Below, piece by piece: positions 26,366 to 38,500 of a stretch of 64,000 bases of DNA. A model generated the notes under the pieces. The model had not been told where the DNA came from. It searched no databases and saw only the letters and a program-made list of their open reading frames with translations. Both the position numbers and the translations under genes were made by a program. The stretch is taken from NCBI GenBank assembly GCA_037389465.1, contig JAZARR010000231.1:1054001-1118000 (forward strand), read 5' to 3'. Source of the DNA: Baylisascaris procyonis (Eukaryota; Nematoda; Chromadorea; Rhabditida; Ascarididae). Position 1 is the stretch's first letter, and every line of letters starts with the position of its first letter.

Positions 26366-26389
26366 ATATATATATATATATATATATAT
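26366..26389. repeat. short (TA)n microsatellite
   Basis: 24 bp of AT dinucleotide. Confidence 0.9.
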
Positions 26390-26423
26390 TCATCTACTCA
26401 CATATGTTCACGTTTATAGTTAT

Positions 26424-26522
26424 GTTTATTTATTTATTTACTTATTTATGAACTGTACATTATTTATTTAGTTAGTTATTTATATTTGTAGTTATACTCG
26501 TTTATTCATTTATTTATTTAAT
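26424..26522. repeat. ATTT-rich imperfect microsatellite
   Basis: Interrupted TTTA/TTAT repeats lying between two TA arrays. Confidence 0.7.
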
Positions 26523-26556
26523 AGTTTACTCATGAAAATGTTATTCATTTGTTTAC

Positions 26557-26560
<4 letters not shown>

Positions 26561-26636
<76 letters not shown>
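26561..26636. repeat. (TA)n microsatellite
   Basis: About 76 bp of pure AT dinucleotide. Confidence 0.95.
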
Positions 26637-26638
<2 letters not shown>

Positions 26639-29073
26639 GCCTGCAACGAAACGGTGCTTGCTTGCTAAAATAATTCACCGGTTTTAAATGTTAGCTCCGC
26701 AAAAAATGCATTATAAGAGGTCAAATCTCGATGGAGATGTGGGTGTCAATCTCTTACTTCACATTGGTCGGTCAACAAAAATACGAGTTGAACTAATGAT
26801 TCTGTTGACCATTTGCATGACCGAACGGATGATTTAAAGATTAGAGGCATCATTTTGGATATTTAATTCTTGTCGATAAGTTGTGAACCGGTTGGTCAGA
26901 TGAGCGGAACTCCAAAGCGCATATCATATCACCTCACCTAGCAAGTTGCTGCGTTTGTTGTCATTCAATCAATCGCACCGATCAATGAAAAAAGCTCTAA
27001 CACAACTATTTTATTATTGCAACTCAACCACTTCGATAAATGTTGCACCAATAGTGCTCCATCTCACTTCCACCTATTTGGCAAAATTTTTATAATCGAA
27101 TATCATGGCCAATAAGTCTATAGCTTCCCCATAAACTCAAATATAAAAAAAAAATTTTATGAATAATCCTAGTTTGTTATAGAATATTTCCCAAATTTCA
27201 AGAGTTGAACTCACTAAAAACAAAGATGATAGGAAATGGTGGAATGACGGATTCATGCATAATAATATATATGAATAATCACATCAATGACGATTGCAGA
27301 TTGCAATTTTTGCAAAAAAACAAAAATGCAAAATAATAATCAAAAAGAGTGTAAAAGAAAATTTTTGAGATCAACAAATTACAAAATTTTTCGGTCGATA
27401 AATTTTTCACACGTATCGGAAATTCATTCCTATATTTTGAGCTTTTTTTTTGTGCATGTTGATGAGTTTTCAATGAGATATCATAAATTTTGTAATCTTT
27501 TTTTCTTTCTTTGCGTTTCGTTTTATTTGACAGATTGCAACATTGCATCTGTGAAAACATAATCAAATGATCACAATCATTCATTCAACGATCAACGATT
27601 AAACGAATGTGATCATATGATCGATTTGTCGATTTCAATGTTTGCAAATAATCGAATTTTTGCAAAATAAAATTCCAAAAATTAGAAGATCTTCAAACAA
27701 ACATCATCGAACATTTCCAAACGAAAAAAAAAGGATATTTGCGGGGGGAAGGGGGAGAGAATAAAACGTATCGATGAATAATTTCCTTGGTATAGCCGTA
27801 AATATTTTGCAAGTTCCTAAAGGAAAGCTTCGTCGCAATCATGCTTATCAAATAAACGGCTCATAGGAAATCGATTGAAGAGTGCAGAAATATGTGAAAG
27901 CAGCTGGCACGATATGTGCTTTTTGTAATTTCGTCCAGCAAATCAGCGACTTCCATAACCTTCCAGGAAGTAATAAAAAATTTGCATGGTAGATTCATAT
28001 TTCCATTAAATCAATTATCGATGCAAATTTCTCACAAAACATTCGTATGTGCATGTACAGTATGTAAGCTAGTCGATACAAAATACACTTCACTTAATTG
28101 CGAAATGTATGCAAAATTTTAGGAGTACTTAAATATCTATACCTCAAAAGTGAATGGATCAACCAAAGAGTTACCATACGAGCTAGCCTCATATACCCAC
28201 CAAATATACCTATATATTCATCAAATTTCAGAATTCAACCTCAAACGGTCCCACAATTGAACATATTTTGACCGACAAAAATAGACATAATAACTACAGG
28301 TACGACACTGCACTATGAGCAATCTACGAAAGCAAATTTGTTAAAGTGCATAAGAAATCGATCAGAGAAATGAACTCTTATTTTGAGACGCATTCCTTTC
28401 ATTGGCAATTATGTCTATGCAAACGAATGTCTACAAAATTTGCACTAAGGGATCTCGAAATTCTAAACAAACAGATTCATTTTAATACGCGTTGAGAATG
28501 CACTTTGCAAAAGCACATTATGCAAATATCATTATTCCTATACGTTCATCTTTTGCTGTCGATTGTTTCAACTCGAGATCCACTTAAGCGGAAGTTATAT
28601 TAAATTTTATTATTGTAATTTAAACTGTACGTTCACTTCGTAGAACATATTTCGCATCGATCTGTCAATTATGAAAGCGATTATAGATATTTAAAGTTGT
28701 CAAAAGATTAACAAACATTTTGTATTAGTCTAATCTTCATATCGTTACAGTTGTATCGCAAAAAACACCAATTTCTTCTAGAAGGTTTGTACGAATGATC
28801 GGATCGCAAAATACAAGAGGATTACTCAGCACATTTTTATTAATTGTTAGTTGATTGTAAAACTAGTTGCTTAGTGGAGGAAGAGCAAAGCCTCTTACCT
28901 CATTCACCCCTCTAGTGCAATTCTTTTCCCTTTTATTCGTCTATGTAACATTTCAAAAAAAAATGTCGCCACAATTTATGATTGATAGGCAATCCCTATA
29001 CAGGAGGTTTTTTTCTATAACTAATAGCAACCTCTAAGCTCATATCCTCAAATCAGAAAGTCTCTATTTGCAG

Positions 29074-29289
29074 ATGAATAGAAATTCATTTAGATTTTCC
29101 GAAGAACAAGAGGTGAAATTATCGAAAAAATCTATAGGCGTTCATCCTTGGAAGAGGGAAAGAACTCCGGCATTATCAATTACATACAAGGGGGGGGGGA
29201 ACAGTAATCGTCCCTATAGCCATCCACAGTACTCTTTTGCGGTATGGCTATCAACGTTCATTTCGAAAACCTTAGTTGAGTTTAACTAA
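29074..29289 (+). CDS. candidate small protein or first exon, unknown
   Basis: The ATG follows directly after a TCTCTATTTGCAG acceptor, the arrangement expected for a trans-spliced start. The frame runs 71 codons to TAA: FRFSEEQEVKLSKKSIGV, then a Pro/Tyr/Ser stretch around a Gly-Gly-Gly encoded by a run of ten G (29190-29199). No domain was recognised. The homopolymer inside the frame is a warning that the 3' half may be fortuitous. An earlier in-frame ATG (29068) lies upstream of the acceptor. Confidence 0.35.
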   Translation: MNRNSFRFSEEQEVKLSKKSIGVHPWKRERTPALSITYKGGGNSNRPYSHPQYSFAVWLSTFISKTLVEFN

Positions 29290-31319
29290 TGTGCCACTAT
29301 TCCACAATACCCTCCATAATGCTATCATCGGCTTTTTTCGTGCTATTTTCTTATAAATCACCAAAATAACTTAAAATTAGATCTATCTAATTTTCAGTAT
29401 TTTCATCGATACAAAATTGATTAAGAAATAGGATGGTGAGATTTTAAAAAAAATCGTCGAAGGGAAAGACTGAATTAATCTTTGCAAAATTATAAGGCAA
29501 ATAAAATGGGAAATTTATCGTTCGCTTTGAATCGATTATTGAAGATATTTCAAATTAACGATGAATTCTCACAAACAACCCGAAATCGTCGAAAAACATG
29601 ACTTGCACTAATCGTCATTGCAGTGATTTTTGGTACTTCATTTTAGAAAAAAAAAAGAATAAAACCGGGAAAATGCAACTTATTTTTGCAATTTCAGTTG
29701 TGGGAAAAAACATAATTTTCCTCATTTCAAAAATATCTCAATGAAATTTGAAGAAAAAAAAAACACTAATTTATAAAAAAAAATTTTTCGAACAACGATT
29801 AAATTGCATCATATGACGCAGCTATCTGCGTTTGTAAAAATAAAACGAATTTTTATACGTATTCAAACCATATTTTTATGTGCGTTTCATTGTTTTTCTT
29901 TGTGAATAGCAAAAGAATTGTTCGTTGAAAACATGCAGAATGCCGTTTACAATGTTCTGCTCTCGTGAAAAAAAAAAAAACATTTCGTTGATATTCGCAA
30001 CACTTACGACAACAAATTCCCTTATTTTTGGAACAAATTTCCTTCCAAAGACTGCAGCTATTTTTGGGAAAAAAAAACGCATTTTATGAATCATATGAAT
30101 TATTTTATGAGAACTTTTATGAATTATTTGATAAATTATGAATATTTTATGAATTCTCGAAAAAATTTCACGAAAATTTTTCATTTCAGAAATCTCATAA
30201 ATTTCATAAAAATTTCACGAAAATTTCATAAGAATTTCAGAAAATTCGAAATTTATTTATTTTTTCTCGTTTATTTGATATTTGCGATTAAATCAAAAAG
30301 CTAGGAATTTATCCCCTTAAAATAGCAGTATTATTCTTTGATATTATCGTAGGGGAAAAAAATGATAAAAAAAAATGAAAGAGAAAATAAGAGTATGAAA
30401 AAGAACACTTTAAAAAAGTGAAAACAGTAACAACTTTCATAAGTAAAAGTACAGCCTAATAGTTTGTATGCATTTAGCTTGAAGCTTGACGTTTGAAGTT
30501 TGAAACCAATGAAAAATATACGTATAAATAGAGCATAAATTATAGTAATTACATAAATTTACTACTTACTTTAAATATATAAAATATAGTATAAAATATA
30601 CATTCATGATACCAGAAAGCAGTGCTCATAAAAATTACATCCAAAATATAGCTTTAATGTGAAATGTTTAATGTGCATTATTTCATGGCACATCCATATC
30701 AAAGAAAAAAAGACAAATACTTATTTTCATTTGATTAACGTTCACGATAAACTAGAATGCGAGATATTCATATGCTTAAGAAATTATGAAAGAAAAGTAG
30801 AATATGAGTAGAAGATACATATATTAGCCTAAAATAGTACGATGACGAACATAATACGGGTAACGTAAAAGTAAGATAAGAGTAGCACATATGTACAGTA
30901 TTAATATAACGTAAAAGCACTAAAGTATTGTAGAACACTTTCAATGCGCATTATAATGGAATGATGCATGCAGCGATCAATTCATACCGAGTACTCAGTT
31001 GAATGCACATCAGTGGTTCGTTGCAATAGAATAGATATGTGAGCTTAATAGTGGTCATATTTCTTGGGTCTATCATTGTACGCAAGTGTGATAAAATTTG
31101 CCAATTTCTCTACGAAACTATCTTATTACAATACTATTATAATGATAGCTTCTAAACACATACAAATATTTGCATATTATAAGCACGTAAATAATAATAA
31201 TATGCAAATAAAACCTTTCAAAATAAAACAAATAAGAAACTATAAACAATTATAAGTGACAGTTGGCATCGTTTGCTCACTACGGGGATCATACTGTAAA
31301 AAACAACTGACGTACTCAC

Positions 31320-31824
31320 CTAGCAAAAATTCAATGATCTCGTTGAACTTTTCGTGAATAGATGCAAAAATATAATCTTTGAAAGATGGAAATTCCACCG
31401 TCGATCCTTTAGGCGGGAGCGAGGGGAAAGGGAGGGAAGAGCTGAAGAAGGAGCATATTTCGATTGGAAATTTTCAACTCTCCATGAGCATATTCTTTGG
31501 AGCCACTATAGCCGAGACTCCTAAGGTGAAGTTCGGCAGCGATATGGACGTTGGCTTTTTTGCTTTAACGGACTTGCACAGAACTAGCCGAACAAGCTAA
31601 ACAAGACTCAAAGGTTAGAAGCGAAAGTGAGAGGAACAAGCTGAAGGAGTAGGGTGAGAGGAAGGAAGTGGGAGAATTTGAATGGGAGAAGGGCGTGGGG
31701 AAGAGATCAGAGCGATTCTTACATTCAAACTACCACTGGGAATAAAAGTTTTGACTCCATTTCTGCTATTGAAAGATATAATTCTTGTTTTTTTTTCTTC
31801 GATATTCAATATTGCAATGCTCAT
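31320..31824 (-). CDS. candidate spliced gene, unknown protein (exons 31723-31824, 31479-31596, 31320-31406)
   Basis: Three minus-strand segments join in phase. The first, 31723-31824, reads from ATG (MSIAILNIEEKKTRIISF, then NSRNGVKTFIPSGSLN) to a GTAAGA donor. The second, 31479-31596, has a TTGTTTAG acceptor (LVRLVLCKSVKAKKPTSI, then SLPNFTLGVSAIVAPKNM) and a weak GTTGAA donor. The third, 31320-31406, has a long C/T tract plus AAAG acceptor (STVEFPSFKDYIFASIHEKF, then NEIIEFLL) and a strong GTGAGT donor. Further exons should lie below 31320. No family is recognised. The first exon could instead start one base into 31819 after an AG. The plus strand is also open over 31379-31600, but without splice support. 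The weak middle donor is the main doubt. Confidence 0.38.
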
Positions 31825-32353
31825 GAAAATAAAAGCAGCTCTATACCTTCGAACGAATAGAGTTATGATTAGAAAAGGGAAAATTGAGCATCAATTCTCC
31901 AACTTTTAATGCTTCCGAGATGTTTTATCTTAGAAGAAATGAATTAAACTTCAGGACCGTCTTAGAAATAAAGAGGATGACTTATATGTTCTAGGATTTA
32001 GAATATTTACGCCTTAATCGAAACATTTAAAAATTTTGATTTCAAATTTAAAATCCACAGTAGTAAGGCCCACGAATGATGCAAACCAACCAATATGAAC
32101 TTGCTTATTTGTTGGTCATTCAGACAGAAGATTATGTGAGTCGGACAAATCAAAACGGTTGCATTTACAACAGATCTCAACTTTGCTATTACCATTCAAA
32201 GTCCATTCATTAAGCTTCACTAGGTGATGAAGCAATTTTACTGCCTACAAAAAAAATTTATAAACAGATTTCTAGCTCCTTCTCCTCGTCATATCATTTC
32301 TCTCGTTCACTTCTCTTAAATCCTTCTGCTGATCGAGTAAGAGTCTCTCACGG

Positions 32354-32430
32354 AACAATATCTACCTTCAAGTATCCATCTTTAATCAATATCTACGTTT
32401 AATCGAAAACAATATCTGCCTTTAATCGAG
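32354..32430. repeat. imperfect tandem repeat
   Basis: Three diverged copies of CAATATCTRCSTTTAATCGA-like units are spaced 20-34 bp apart. Confidence 0.5.
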
Positions 32431-32879
32431 AAGGAAAATGTTCGAACAACTCAATCACCTAAGAGTCGGTATATAGGTACACAAGATCATTCTGTTTCAC
32501 TTCATTATGTTCGTTGTGATGCTTAGTTTTTGTGTCTTGCAATGCGCAGTGCCAATTGATTGCAACGTTCTATTTGCTCATGACGTCAGAGTGGTCGATT
32601 ATTAACAATGATCTGAGGAGCAATGGTATATTTGAGCGTGGTGAGATCTACTCTATTAGTGCTTATTAAAAAATAGTCTATTGCTGTTCTTAATTAAACA
32701 AGCCAATTTAAATTCGAGTGCTATAAACGTGAAATTTTTTTTTCAGCCTAATTCCTAAATAATTGATTTTTTTTTTCAACTTTTCATTGAAGAAGAAATA
32801 TTTGTTCTATGAATGCAACGGATAAGTTGCCTACAGTTATTTTAATCGATAGAGAAGACAAATTTATCGAGTAAGACAC

Positions 32880-32932
32880 CTGGGCGACTACTTCGGAAAT
32901 AGCAATTACCGACAGCTGCCTGGCACAACAGG
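32880..32932 (-). CDS. candidate internal exon, unknown
   Basis: An acceptor TGTATTTACAG is followed by 2 nt and 17 open codons (CCARQLSVIAISEVVAQ) up to a weak GTGTCT donor. It lies upstream of the candidate minus-strand gene at 31.3-31.8 kb, but the phases do not join directly to that gene's first exon. It is very short, and a second frame is also open. Confidence 0.22.
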
Positions 32933-33613
32933 CTGTAAATACAGTTGCAATGCTTTCTAGCATGCATATTCATCAGAATTTTTATGCTGACGTTTAACTT
33001 GTAAAAGCTATTGTTGTGACCGTTAATCTGAAAAGCATCAAGTCAGTTAACAATATCTAAACGGATGCAAAAATTTATTCCTTCCATTATTGGATGTTAT
33101 TTTCAGTTTTTGAACGATAATGACAAGTCGCATAGATTTTATTCATATTGAAATGTGAAGTACGATTATGCGCAACAGTGATTTTTCTTTTCGCATTTCA
33201 TAATATTTTGTGGCATAGCAACAACTTAAAATAAAATTGATATTTACTGAATATTTGCCTATGCGCTAATTACTTTCTCAACTCATTAACTTAAAAAAAA
33301 AAAAAAAAACTCAGTGTTATATTACGAATGAATCAAATTATCATTCAACAATAATAATATATAGTATATTTAAGCACAAATTTAAATATATAGAAACTAT
33401 TCAAGTAAGTGAATTTTTTCCTCACTGTATCAGTAAAAAAAAAAAAAATAAAGACGAAAAGTGGTAATGAGTGTAAAGATTGGAAATTTGCGGAGTGAGA
33501 CAATCGCAATTAATTGCCAGAAAAATACACTGACTTTGAAAATAAATACCATCAAACACTTTACAATTTTTCAGTTATCAAGGTCATAGATTTAATACTA
33601 ATAACATTCGAAT

Positions 33614-33660
33614 GCAACACACACACACACACACACCCACACATACACGCAAACACAAAC
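33614..33660. repeat. (CA)n-rich microsatellite
   Basis: A (CA) run followed by imperfect CA/CACG units. Confidence 0.85.
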
Positions 33661-33845
33661 ACCACATAGAAGCACGTATAAACCTTTACACATCAGGAAT
33701 GGAGCGCTTGCGATTTTATTGTTGCATAAATAGAAGAATGTTTTTATCTTAATTTGGATTTGAAGAAGTGGAGAAGCAACCATGCAACGGGGTTGTCATG
33801 CCATTAGTTTAGTGTCCTGTTTATATGAGCATCTTATTTTACAAG

Positions 33846-34040
33846 TTATCGATATTGCCTCTTTATCTTGACTAATCCGAATAAATCTAGAACTTGATCC
33901 GTTTTATTTTGCGAGTCAACCTGCATAAAGCGGAAATCTGCTAGGTGCAAAATGGACTTAACTTTTTGGCACCAAAAAACGTCTAAAGGCTCATTTCGAA
34001 GGTGATGATCGAGGTGCAATATGGTGGAATCATTCAACCT
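33846..34040 (-). CDS. candidate terminal exon or element remnant
   Basis: After an ACATTGCAG acceptor the minus strand is open for 63 codons to TAA. The peptide includes LHLDHHLRNEPLDVFW and SQNKTDQVLDLFGLVKI. No domain was recognised. It abuts, and may partly overlap, the dispersed repeat that starts near 34.0 kb, so it may be a decayed element and not a host exon. Confidence 0.3.
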   Translation of the reverse strand, partial: RLNDSTILHLDHHLRNEPLDVFWCQKVKSILHLADFRFMQVDSQNKTDQVLDLFGLVKIKRQYR

Positions 34041-35425
34041 GCAATGTGCATTACATTTATCAGATTCTATGAGTCAAGCTTCACTGAAGCTGGAGCTGGA
34101 GCTACCTGACGACAAACAGACAAACACACGCGACACGTACAGACATGGGCGGCCGTAATAGGCTTCTGCAAGCAAATTTAAAGTAGCAAGTGATAATTGT
34201 TATACACTCATTACGCCGACTAAATTGAGTGGTTTTTGGATTCCGTCGTTCGCAAGCTGGAAGTGGACAAACGCAAATAGACATAACGCTCGTCAAAAAT
34301 ATGTAAGAAACGAAACGAGTGCAGCAAAAATAAGGAAGGAAGAAAGCAGCGCTTATCTGCGATGAAATCATTTTTAATCTCTATCTCTCTCTCGTTTCCT
34401 TCATTGAGAGCAACTGCTAAAAGCAAATATTTCCGAGAAAAAAAAAACACACAATTTTAACCAATTCAAATCAAATACCACTCCGCCCACGCAACTAAAT
34501 AGACATTTGCCCACAGGTGAAATAATTCAATGAACGACAGGTAATCATTAAACTAAAAAAAAAACAAATTTCATCGCGTTATTTGGAAATTATTCAAATC
34601 GTTGGATTAAAATTTGCCAATGAAATTGGAATTTTTAAAATTTTAGGATTTTGACAGATAAACTATACGAAAGCGTTCACGTACAGATGCTCACATCCTG
34701 TTTTCACTACTTCGTCAATGAGCAACAATATTTGAACGGGAATCCCTCGTTGCTCGACCAACAACCCCTAATCACTCAGCGTTCTAAGTTTTTCAACTTC
34801 ACTTAACTGTAAAGCCACGATCTCCGCAACCCCTTCCGCACCGTTGTGCACGCCACATACCTGTTGCGTCAATATGATCGCAGTTGCCTTCACGAAAGTA
34901 ATAAGCTTAAGCCACTCGAGAGCTCACAACTTGTAAGGGGCTCACTTACACATGGAATCTGTGTCTAGTTGGACGTTTCATCATTTAACTGACCTTCTGA
35001 ACCTTACAGCTGAGTTTTGCACATTAAGTAAACTAGCTCAAATTTGTTGCTTTTCTTCTTCTACATATAAAATGAAGTAGTAAATCCTAAACTTATCGGC
35101 AAGACAAAAAAATTTCGGCCGTTTTGCTGGGTGCACCAAATTCAAATATGGCAGTCGATGTTCAACCGGCCGAAGAGTAGATGCTTCACGAGATGAACTG
35201 CGCCTGACCGAAGTCGCGAACTCTCTGCAACTTAGTTCGAGAGAAGCTGATCGCGAATATTGTCCTCAGCGATATCCAGTCAATGCAAGGTGGGGAGATA
35301 TTGTAGAGGATAGTATTTTATAAGTGAAAGTCGGCCAATTCAAACTCTCTACTTGAAGTTTAAGCGAGTGGAGGATTGTGCCAGTGAAGCTGTCACAATA
35401 TGAACTTTGCAATTCCGCTCACAGA
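34000..35425 (+). repeat. dispersed element, copy 1 (inverted relative to 60.7-62.1 kb)
   Basis: This copy aligns along its length with the reverse complement of 60715-62100. Anchors: 34587-34600 is identical to 61487-61500 reversed. 34902-34934 matches 61159-61191 reversed with one mismatch in 33. Order is kept across the CAGACA-type core (34113-34145), a GTTGCTC-like block, an AGCTTAAGCCACTC block and a CTTCAAGTAGAG block (near 35360). It is more GC-rich than the surroundings. Both strands have short open frames, but stops interrupt them. I cannot assign a transposon class: no terminal repeats, transposase or reverse transcriptase motif was seen. Ends are approximate. Confidence 0.7.
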
Positions 35426-37214
35426 TTACTTTCATAAATCGTTTAAAAAAAATGAAATATGAACTAGAGCGTCAATCTTAAAACCCTTCATTGAGGGATG
35501 GTTATAAGCCGAGATGAAGGCAAAATGCAAAATGCATATAAAAATTTTATCAACTTTAAACGTCTATTAAAATCTTTCGATGTTTATGGAGGAAACTTGA
35601 AAGATTGTCTAAAGAAATGAACCTATTTTTTTAAAATTATACCTATAAAATTTGATAATATTAATTTCACTGATTAATCCTAATTCACAATATCGAAGCG
35701 GCAGACACATATATACGTACGCATAGACACAACACAGTTGCAATTCGCTGTTGAATGTTTGTTTTGACTATTTGTACAAAAACAACAATATATGAGGGAA
35801 ATTGCATATATTGTATCAATTTAAAGTAGAATTAAAGCGGTAAATAAAACACTTAACTAGAGTAGTGTTATAAACGGTAATAAAAATATTAGGCATTTCA
35901 AAACTATGAGATGATAGTGATACGAGTGCTAAAAGTTATGTAGTAGCCGATATGAGACAAAACGGAAGTCCTTCTCTACGGTCTAGAAAACTTAGACGTG
36001 TGATGTAAAAAATGTGAAACGCTATGAAAACACTTCTATAGATTACAATATTTGTAAATCATAAACTAACTAATAAAAATAAGATAAAATTATTGAGAGT
36101 ATTATATAAAATTGCGAAAATTTGCGATGTAAATGAACCTTCTGCTTGAGTAAATGTTCAATAAGATTAATGAAAATGAAGATGTTTTGTTGTGTGAAAA
36201 GCACTTTATATTGATCAATGACGATGCTTTCTAAATATCTATAAACAAATGCAATCACTAAGGATTTTACAATGTTTTCGGTAGACTACGGAATTAGCAA
36301 TTCTTGTGTTATCAGTGTGTTTGTCATCATTAAGGTTACATTGAGGAAAGACATTCATAAATTATTATGCAATTTGTTTAATATTGTTGCTTAAGTTAAC
36401 ATCTATTTCTTTGTTCCACTATATACACAATCCATTCTTCAATTAAAAGGATAAAGAAATATCAATTTTTCATGTGAAAATCAAATTTTTATTTCAAAAA
36501 AATAAACTTTTTAGAAAAAAAAAATTTGTCGCTTTTTATAAACTAAAACCTTTACCAACGATAATTCACTACCATATAAATCAAACATTATATCATCGTT
36601 TCCGTGAAATACTTTCAACTTTCTAACATCACTTTTCTTTGTGGTTAATATTTTGCGGTTAATTACATAAACAAGGAAGTTACATACAATTTTTAGTGCG
36701 CGACTAGTTGATCAAACAGATATGTCTGATAGCAATCATTGAGCTTCGCACGCTTAACTAAACACCTTCAGTTCTTCAGCTTTTTTCATCCCACTTTATA
36801 GAATTTATAGAATTCAACAACAATACTTCACGATTACACGTTATCATGGGATTAACAGAAGATTCAGGCGGCTTTCTAAGTTTCATTTATGTAAATTCAA
36901 AAATCGTGCATTTTCTACGGATCGATTAATAAAAATAGTCGATGTAATGTCAAAAATGTTTTCGAAGAGCAAAGCAAAGCATTAGAAAAGTGATGCATAT
37001 ATAGACGCGAAATTAGATCTTTACATTATCATATAGGAAATTCACTTTATAGATGTTAATTTCTTTTCGTTTTGAAAGATTCTTATAAAAGAGCGAAAAT
37101 TTTAGAAACGCAAAATGAGTGAATATATAAAATTTTGAAATAGACAAAAATTTGTAAATGTTTCAATGGGTTCGAAGAGTGGGATCTCTCTGTCTTTCTT
37201 GTATTTTAGTGAAA

Positions 37215-37385
37215 ATGAATGATGTCTTGGAAAATTCTGCGAGCCATTTGCGACGAATAGACGTCTCTCTTAGCAACAATTATTTAAACAAGCGTGAAAA
37301 TCTGTCATCAAACATTCACCTTTTCTTCATTGCACAAAATGTTATAGAAAAGAAGAAGAAAGAAATCAAATCAACGAAAATATAA
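37215..37385 (+). CDS. candidate small ORF with upstream acceptor
   Basis: A strong pyrimidine-rich acceptor (CTTTCTTGTATTTTAG) lies 5 nt before the ATG. The frame runs 56 codons (MNDVLENSASHLRRIDVSL, later a Lys-rich tail) to TAA. The arrangement fits a trans-spliced start. There is no homology, and the length is within chance expectation. Confidence 0.28.
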   Translation: MNDVLENSASHLRRIDVSLSNNYLNKRENLSSNIHLFFIAQNVIEKKKKEIKSTKI

Positions 37386-38167
37386 ATGAGATTTAGCTAT
37401 TAGTGAAATGCGCAAAGCGTGCTTTAAAGGCACTGAAAAGCACAGAGGGAGAATTTCTTAATGAATCCAATCAACAATACAAAGTTACGTTCTATCGCTG
37501 CAATCTACGAAAAATAATAAAATGAAATAAAGCAACAAATAAGACAATCCTGTAATGGGATAGGATGCTTTCATTCCCTCAACAAAAATCATGCGAGCAT
37601 ATTGCCTTGATGAGCGAGGAGATAGATCTAAACTATGAGAGGGATTTATGGTACCATCCACATCTGGTAAACAGCTGTTGAGATTCGATAGTAACATCTA
37701 ACGGGAGCATGAAGTATCGAAGATCGCATCACCACCAACAACAGTAGTGCTATGAGTGCAGCACACTGCTACAACGATCTTAATAACTACTGCTTTGCCA
37801 GCATTTTAGTTTAGCCTTAATGCAACTGTCGTTACATAAAAAACACCGATAAGAAGTTGTGTGCTGCAATGGGCGGTGCTTAAAGCACAATTTGGGGCGG
37901 TGCTAATCGTTGCAAAAAAAACTATTGAGTTTCCTGACGATCACTCCAAAAAGATGAATTTGATGATACGCATCACGATCGTTCTCGATTCTTGGCAAAC
38001 ATCTATCCGAGCATGAACATACCCATTGCCGTAAATTATGACTTCCATTACAATTATTCTATATTACCTCATTTTTCGAGTGATTTCTTTTGTTTAAGTG
38101 AGAATCCCTCAATCCCTCAACATATATCTACCTAAGTACCAGATTTCTGGTAATAATAGAATAAAAG

Positions 38168-38500
38168 ATGGTTAAACACGTTATCGTAAGATGCAGTGAA
38201 AGATACGATAATACATGGAGAGATGGTATAATCACAGAGAACATCAAAAAACAGGCGGAAATCCTCTCTGCAATTAAAAATTCAACGTTTATCTTATGCC
38301 TCAAAAATATTTTCCATCAATGCAAATACTACGCAGAACAGGCGAAAAGATATACAGAATCACATTTCATTTCTAAGAATATCTGTTTCTATAATGGACT
38401 GAGCTCATGTGTGACTGTTCGCATCATTGATCCTCATATTTTTTGCATACAAAAATACAAAATTGCTTTTAATTCAACACTTTACGCAGAAATATTCTAA
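38168..38500 (+). CDS. 110-codon ORF, unknown
   Basis: An ATG-initiated frame with mixed, non-repetitive composition (MVKHVIVRCSERYDNTWRDG at the start). No domain, signal peptide or membrane segment is obvious, and no splice acceptor lies close to the ATG. At the stop-codon density of this DNA about one or two frames of this length are expected by chance, so it is recorded only as a possibility. Confidence 0.2.
   Translation: MVKHVIVRCSERYDNTWRDGIITENIKKQAEILSAIKNSTFILCLKNIFHQCKYYAEQAKRYTESHFISKNICFYNGLSSCVTVRIIDPHIFCIQKYKIAFNSTLYAEIF

Larger units (their letters stand above)
24342..29073. other. 4.7 kb without a supported gene
   Basis: Very AT-rich sequence with two (TA)n arrays and ATTT-rich stretches around 26424-26522. 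The overlapping frames at 27279-27584 on both strands are low-complexity Lys/Phe translations of A/T runs. Confidence 0.4.
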
